Under the pieces are notes generated by a model. That model was not told where the DNA came from and searched no databases. It saw nothing but the letters and a program-made list of their open reading frames with translations. From Sphingomonas sp. OV641 (GTDB lineage: Bacteria; Pseudomonadota; Alphaproteobacteria; Sphingomonadales; Sphingomonadaceae), in assembly GCF_900109205.1 (NCBI RefSeq), contig NZ_FNZB01000001.1, positions 930,001-994,000 on the forward strand: DNA of 64,000 nucleotides. Direction: 5' to 3'. Each line of letters starts with the position of its first letter. The stretch's first letter is position 1. The position numbers and the translations under genes are program-made. Below are positions 60,892-64,000 of this stretch, piece after piece.

Positions 60892-61251
60892 TCAGCGCCG
60901 GCGGATGATCTCGCAGCCGACGCGAGCATCCGGATAGACGTCCAGCTTCATTGAACGAACCGTGACCGCCCGCACGCGGCTGTCAGCAAGACACAGGTCA
61001 GCCACCGCTTCCACCAGTGTCTCCTGCAGCGCAAACCCTGGGCCGGAAGCCAGCTGATGGATGCCGTCCCGCAAGAAATCATAGTCGAGCACTTCAGAAA
61101 TCGCGTCAGCGGAGGGCGCTGCCGCGTAAGCCACAGTCATCTCGACGGAGAGGCGTACGCGCTGCGGCTCTGCCTCATGTGGATGGATGCCAAGGCGCAT
61201 CGCTACGTCGAACTGGTCCAGAATGATCGAGTATTCAGCCACCCGGTGCAA
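60892..61251 (-). CDS. folB: Dihydroneopterin aldolase family protein
   Basis: 119-residue FolB-like tunnel-fold protein. GIHPHEAEPQRVRLSVEM is the N-terminal signature, LDYDFLRDGIHQL the second conserved region, and LQETLVEAVADLCL carries the usual catalytic Glu region; the C-terminus is VRSMKLDVYPDARVGCEI. It starts at TTG 61251 or GTG 61242; both overlap the SDR gene (17 or 8 bases). It is the last gene of folE-SDR-folB. Confidence 0.85.
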   Translation of the reverse strand: MHRVAEYSIILDQFDVAMRLGIHPHEAEPQRVRLSVEMTVAYAAAPSADAISEVLDYDFLRDGIHQLASGPGFALQETLVEAVADLCLADSRVRAVTVRSMKLDVYPDARVGCEIIRRR

Positions 61252-61996
61252 TCCGCTCCCTACCTTCGAACATCACATCACCCTTCCGCTTCAGGAAGCG
61301 CTGGCCGCTGTCGACATAAAGCGTCTGCCCGGTCACACTGGTCGCGTCCAGAAGGTAAACGACGGCCGCCGCAACCTGGTCCGCGCCAACGGGCCGACGC
61401 AGCAAGTTTTCGCGCGCGACACGGTCGAACTCGTCCGCGCTTTGATCGCCGCTCGGCAGCGTCAGGCCGGGAGCAATGGCATTGACGCGAATTCGCGGTG
61501 CGAAGGCCATCGCCATCATGTCCGTCGCACCGGAAAGTGCATATTTGCTCAGTGAATAGGAGAAGAAGTCCGGATTCGGATTTTGGAGCTTCTGGTCCAA
61601 CAGATTTACCACGGCGCCAGCCTCGAGATCCGGTTGCGCCGCGAGCGCAGCGGTGAGCACGGCCGGTGCGACACAATTGACCGCGTAGAGCCGCGACGCC
61701 AGCCTCGGATCAATCGCCTCGGGGCGATCTTCCTCGAACTGTGAGGCGCTATTGATAAGCGCGTGAATCGGTCCGCCGGCCACGGCACGTGCCCGCTCGA
61801 ACAGATCGGTGAGACGTGCCGTTTCCGCCAGATCGCCCGGAACCACGGCTCCATCCAATTCTTCGGCAAGCGCGCACGCTGCGGCCGACGATGATCCATA
61901 GTGAACCACCACGCGCCAATCCGCGCCGGCACAGGCGCGAACGATGGCCGCACCCAGCCGTTTCGCTCCCCCCGTGACCAGAACATTGCGCGTCAT
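61235..61996 (-). CDS. SDR oxidoreductase, pteridine-reductase-like (FolM/PTR1 type)
   Basis: 253-residue short-chain dehydrogenase. The cofactor loop is TGGAKRLGAAIVR (residues 8-20), which is the arginine-containing TGxxxRxG variant of pteridine reductases; catalytic residues are in NLLDQ (Asp/Ser position altered) and YSLSKYAL (Tyr and Lys). It lies between folE and folB with 4- and 17-base overlaps, so a role in reducing a pterin (dihydromonapterin or biopterin) is likely. Substrate not shown by sequence. Confidence 0.8.
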   Translation of the reverse strand: MTRNVLVTGGAKRLGAAIVRACAGADWRVVVHYGSSSAAACALAEELDGAVVPGDLAETARLTDLFERARAVAGGPIHALINSASQFEEDRPEAIDPRLASRLYAVNCVAPAVLTAALAAQPDLEAGAVVNLLDQKLQNPNPDFFSYSLSKYALSGATDMMAMAFAPRIRVNAIAPGLTLPSGDQSADEFDRVARENLLRRPVGADQVAAAVVYLLDATSVTGQTLYVDSGQRFLKRKGDVMFEGRERIAPGG

Positions 61997-62622
61997 GCGC
62001 GCCCTTGCATGCCCATCAGCGCGAGCACTTCCTTGCGACTGCGCTCGTCGTCGCGGAACACGCCCATCATCCGACTGGTGACCATCGACACGCCAGGCGT
62101 CCGCACCCCGCGCGCCGTCATGCAGGCATGGCTCGCCTCGATGACGACCGCGACCCCCTGCGGCTTCAGTCCGTTCCAGATGCAGTCGGCTACCTCTGCG
62201 GTAAGTCTCTCCTGCACCTGCAAACGACGGGCGAAGGCATGAAGCACTCGCGCCAGCTTCGAGATGCCAACCACGTGATTTTTCGGCAGATACGCGATGT
62301 GCGCGCGGCCGATAATGGGCGCCATGTGATGTTCGCAGTGCGATTGAAACGGAATATCTTTCAAAAGAACAATCTCGTCATAACCACCCACCTCTTCAAA
62401 GATTCGCGAGAGGTGGTGTGACGGATCCTCCGAATAGCCGGCGCAATACTCCTTCCAGGCACGCGCCACCCGTCGTGGCGTATCGATCAGCCCCTCGCGA
62501 GAGGGATCATCTCCGGCCCAGCGGATCAGCGTTTGTATCGCATCTGCAACATGATCTGGAACCGCGATCTTCCCGTCCTCGGAAACAATATCGCCATCCT
62601 CCGGAGAGCTTTCTGAAATCAT
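61993..62622 (-). CDS. folE: GTP cyclohydrolase I
   Basis: 209-residue type IA enzyme. The zinc ligands are in SHCEHHMAP (Cys and His) and in the C-terminal EASHACMTARGV (Cys), and the LARVLHAFARRLQVQERLT stretch is typical. It opens GTP to dihydroneopterin triphosphate for folate and pterin synthesis. It heads the operon folE-SDR-folB and diverges from the TonB-dependent receptor gene across 220 bases. Confidence 0.94.
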   Translation of the reverse strand: MISESSPEDGDIVSEDGKIAVPDHVADAIQTLIRWAGDDPSREGLIDTPRRVARAWKEYCAGYSEDPSHHLSRIFEEVGGYDEIVLLKDIPFQSHCEHHMAPIIGRAHIAYLPKNHVVGISKLARVLHAFARRLQVQERLTAEVADCIWNGLKPQGVAVVIEASHACMTARGVRTPGVSMVTSRMMGVFRDDERSRKEVLALMGMQGRA

Positions 62623-62745
62623 CTACGACCAACCTTTGTGCATTGCGGCGAAACCGATGCTGCATCGAAGCATAGGTTTAACTCAGCTACTGTTCCATTT
62701 CAGACACAACTGCGCGCCTGGCAATTAAATCCTTTCGAAATGTGT

Positions 62746-62775
62746 TTGACGAACGAAATTTTCTGACGCTAACTT
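62746..62775 (+). promoter_or_regulatory. Candidate promoter of the TonB-dependent receptor gene
   Basis: TTGACG at 62746-62751 and TAACTT at 62770-62775 with an 18-base spacer resemble a housekeeping promoter, 68 bases before the receptor's start. The surrounding 60 bases are less GC-rich than average. This is pattern evidence only. Confidence 0.3.
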
Positions 62776-62842
62776 CCATACCGGACCATCAAACACCGTG
62801 ACACCGCCATAGAGCGGGCATGGGTCCCAGGAGGGGAGATCG

Positions 62843-64000
62843 ATGAGAAAATCCTATTTGCTTGCTGCTTCCGCTATCGTGATCGTGGCCACAACGCCAG
62901 CACATGCGCAAACCGGAGCCACAACCTCGGCTCAGGATACCGCGCCGACTAATGGCCCCGGCCAAGAGGTTCGCACTTCAGAGCCTCAGTCCAGCGCTGG
63001 AAGTTACGCCGACATCGTCATCACGGCCCAGCGCCAGTCGCAGCGGCTTCAGGACGTGCCGATCGCCGTCTCGGCGTTTACCGCCGAGAACCTTGAAAAG
63101 CAGCAGATCGTCAATCCGCTTGCTTTGCAGCAGACTCTGCCGAACGTAACCTTCACCAAAGGCCAGTTCGCCACGAATACCTTCACCATCCGAGGCATCG
63201 GCGACCTTTGCGTTGGCGTGACCTGCGACTCCGCAACAGGCATTGCACTGAACGAACAGCCGGTCGGCGGACGTATTCTGGAAGGTGAATTCTACGATAT
63301 CGAGCGAATCGAGGTCCTGCGTGGCCCGCAGGGCACCCTGTTCGGGCGCAATGCGACTTCCGGTGTCGTGAACATCATCACTGCAAAACCTGATCTTTCC
63401 GGCTTCCACGCCGCGGGCGAGTTCGAATACGGCAACTACGATTCGAAGCGCGTCAAGGGCATGATCAATCTTCCGCTAACAGAGACGATCGGCGTTCGCG
63501 TTGCCGGTTACTATCTCAACCGCGACGGATACATCAAGAATACCTATACCAACACCAGCTTCGATGGCCGGGACATGTATTCGTTCCGCGGCACATTGTC
63601 CTGGGAGCCGTCACCGGACACTCGCGTAGACCTCATTGCATACTACAGCCGAGAGGACGACGATCGCTCGCGCCTGCAGAAGCAATTGTGCGATCGTGAT
63701 CCTACCGGCATTCTCGGCTGTCTTCCCACCCGCCGAGACTTCGGCACCCCGAACGCCAATGCGACCCTTGGCGGCGCCACGGAATCGATCCAGGGACTTC
63801 CGCTATTCCTTGCAGACGCCTCTGTGGCGTTGTCGACGAGCAACCCGGCCTATGTTCCGACCTTCCTCGCCACGCTGGCCGCCACCCGGCCGATGCTGGC
63901 GCCCTTTGGTCTGGGCAGCATCGGCAGCCCGGGCATACCTGCCACGCCGGATGCCTTTGCCAATGCTGTGAACCCGCGCGACTTGCGCACGGTCACAGCG
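62843..64000 (+). CDS. TonB-dependent outer-membrane receptor, 3'-truncated by the window end
   Basis: The first 386 codons of a receptor; the gene continues past the window. A signal peptide (MRKSYLLAASAIVIVATTPAHAQ) is followed by a TonB-box-like stretch (ADIVITAQRQSQRLQDVPIAV), the plug domain (FTIRGIGD, IERIEVLRGPQGTLFGRNATSGVVNI) and the start of the barrel. The plug loop GDLCVGVTCDS contains two cysteines close together. An AGGAGGGGAGA Shine-Dalgarno lies before ATG 62843. Sphingomonads have dozens of such receptors; the ligand is unknown. Confidence 0.9.
   Translation, partial: MRKSYLLAASAIVIVATTPAHAQTGATTSAQDTAPTNGPGQEVRTSEPQSSAGSYADIVITAQRQSQRLQDVPIAVSAFTAENLEKQQIVNPLALQQTLPNVTFTKGQFATNTFTIRGIGDLCVGVTCDSATGIALNEQPVGGRILEGEFYDIERIEVLRGPQGTLFGRNATSGVVNIITAKPDLSGFHAAGEFEYGNYDSKRVKGMINLPLTETIGVRVAGYYLNRDGYIKNTYTNTSFDGRDMYSFRGTLSWEPSPDTRVDLIAYYSREDDDRSRLQKQLCDRDPTGILGCLPTRRDFGTPNANATLGGATESIQGLPLFLADASVALSTSNPAYVPTFLATLAATRPMLAPFGLGSIGSPGIPATPDAFANAVNPRDLRTVTA

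Overview
The window reads as a chromosomal segment of a Sphingomonas-like alphaproteobacterium (Sphingomonadales). This rests on the high GC content, on the clusters chvI-chvG-hprK-rapZ-EIIA-HPr and ilvB-ilvN-ilvC, on a DUF3297 protein, on the wording of the LeuA and IlvB proteins, on a TonB-dependent receptor with a long plug region, and on intergenic hairpins of the kind common in sphingomonads. Almost all of it is ordinary housekeeping gene content. No rRNA, CRISPR array or insertion sequence was seen.

Layout. 1-5.4 kb: envelope-stress two-component system ChvI/ChvG, then a transport-less phosphotransfer set (HPr kinase, RapZ, EIIA, HPr), an rRNA/tRNA methyltransferase and RppH. 5.4-16.3 kb: DUF481 outer-membrane protein, inositol phosphatase, EF-P, an M23 peptidase, ThiE, a fasciclin lipoprotein, MoaE/MoaD/PgsA, an LplT-like transporter, gamma carbonic anhydrase, a nitronate monooxygenase-like enzyme, DUF3297, a glycine-zipper protein and an EVE protein. 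16.3-27 kb: an oxidoreductase, TypA/BipA, a TelA plus partner membrane protein pair, a phosphatase, MntH, MtnP, DUF2147, AlkA-like glycosylase, ferredoxin and RlmB.

27.0-39.8 kb: a 12.7 kb integrated element in the 3' end of a tRNA-Tyr gene. It begins with a tyrosine integrase and ends at a 14-bp direct repeat of the tRNA 3' end. GGGGGTA(C/T) repeats cluster next to both attachment sites. Inside are a KilA-N protein, a run of small hypothetical genes (nucleotidyltransferase-like, HIRAN, YozE/SAM-like, phage-repressor-like HTH), a two-gene unit ending in a DUF1828 protein, and, on the other strand, a remnant tail module: truncated J-like tail tip protein, SGNH-type tail protein, two paralogous small proteins and a coiled-coil membrane protein. 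No head, terminase, portal or replication genes are present, so it is a defective prophage or prophage-derived island.

39.8-64 kb: manganese catalase, a sulfotransferase-like protein, tRNA-Gly, class I aldolase, glutamine-dependent NAD synthetase, a MASE1-PAS-GGDEF diguanylate cyclase, a thioesterase, an SDR, a LacI regulator with a Tat-exported glucoamylase/GH144-like lipoprotein, SerB and MiaA with overlapping divergent starts, the branched-chain amino acid genes ilvB, ilvN, ilvC and leuA, a TonB-like protein, YceI, a BLUF photoreceptor, the pterin operon folE-SDR-folB, and the 5' part of a TonB-dependent receptor that runs off the end.

The best candidates for something undescribed are inside the island: the two-gene DUF1828 unit (31930-33217) with its palindromic leader, the small-gene cassette before it, and a 22-bp palindrome that occurs twice in the island. 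Their functions are not known from the sequence alone.
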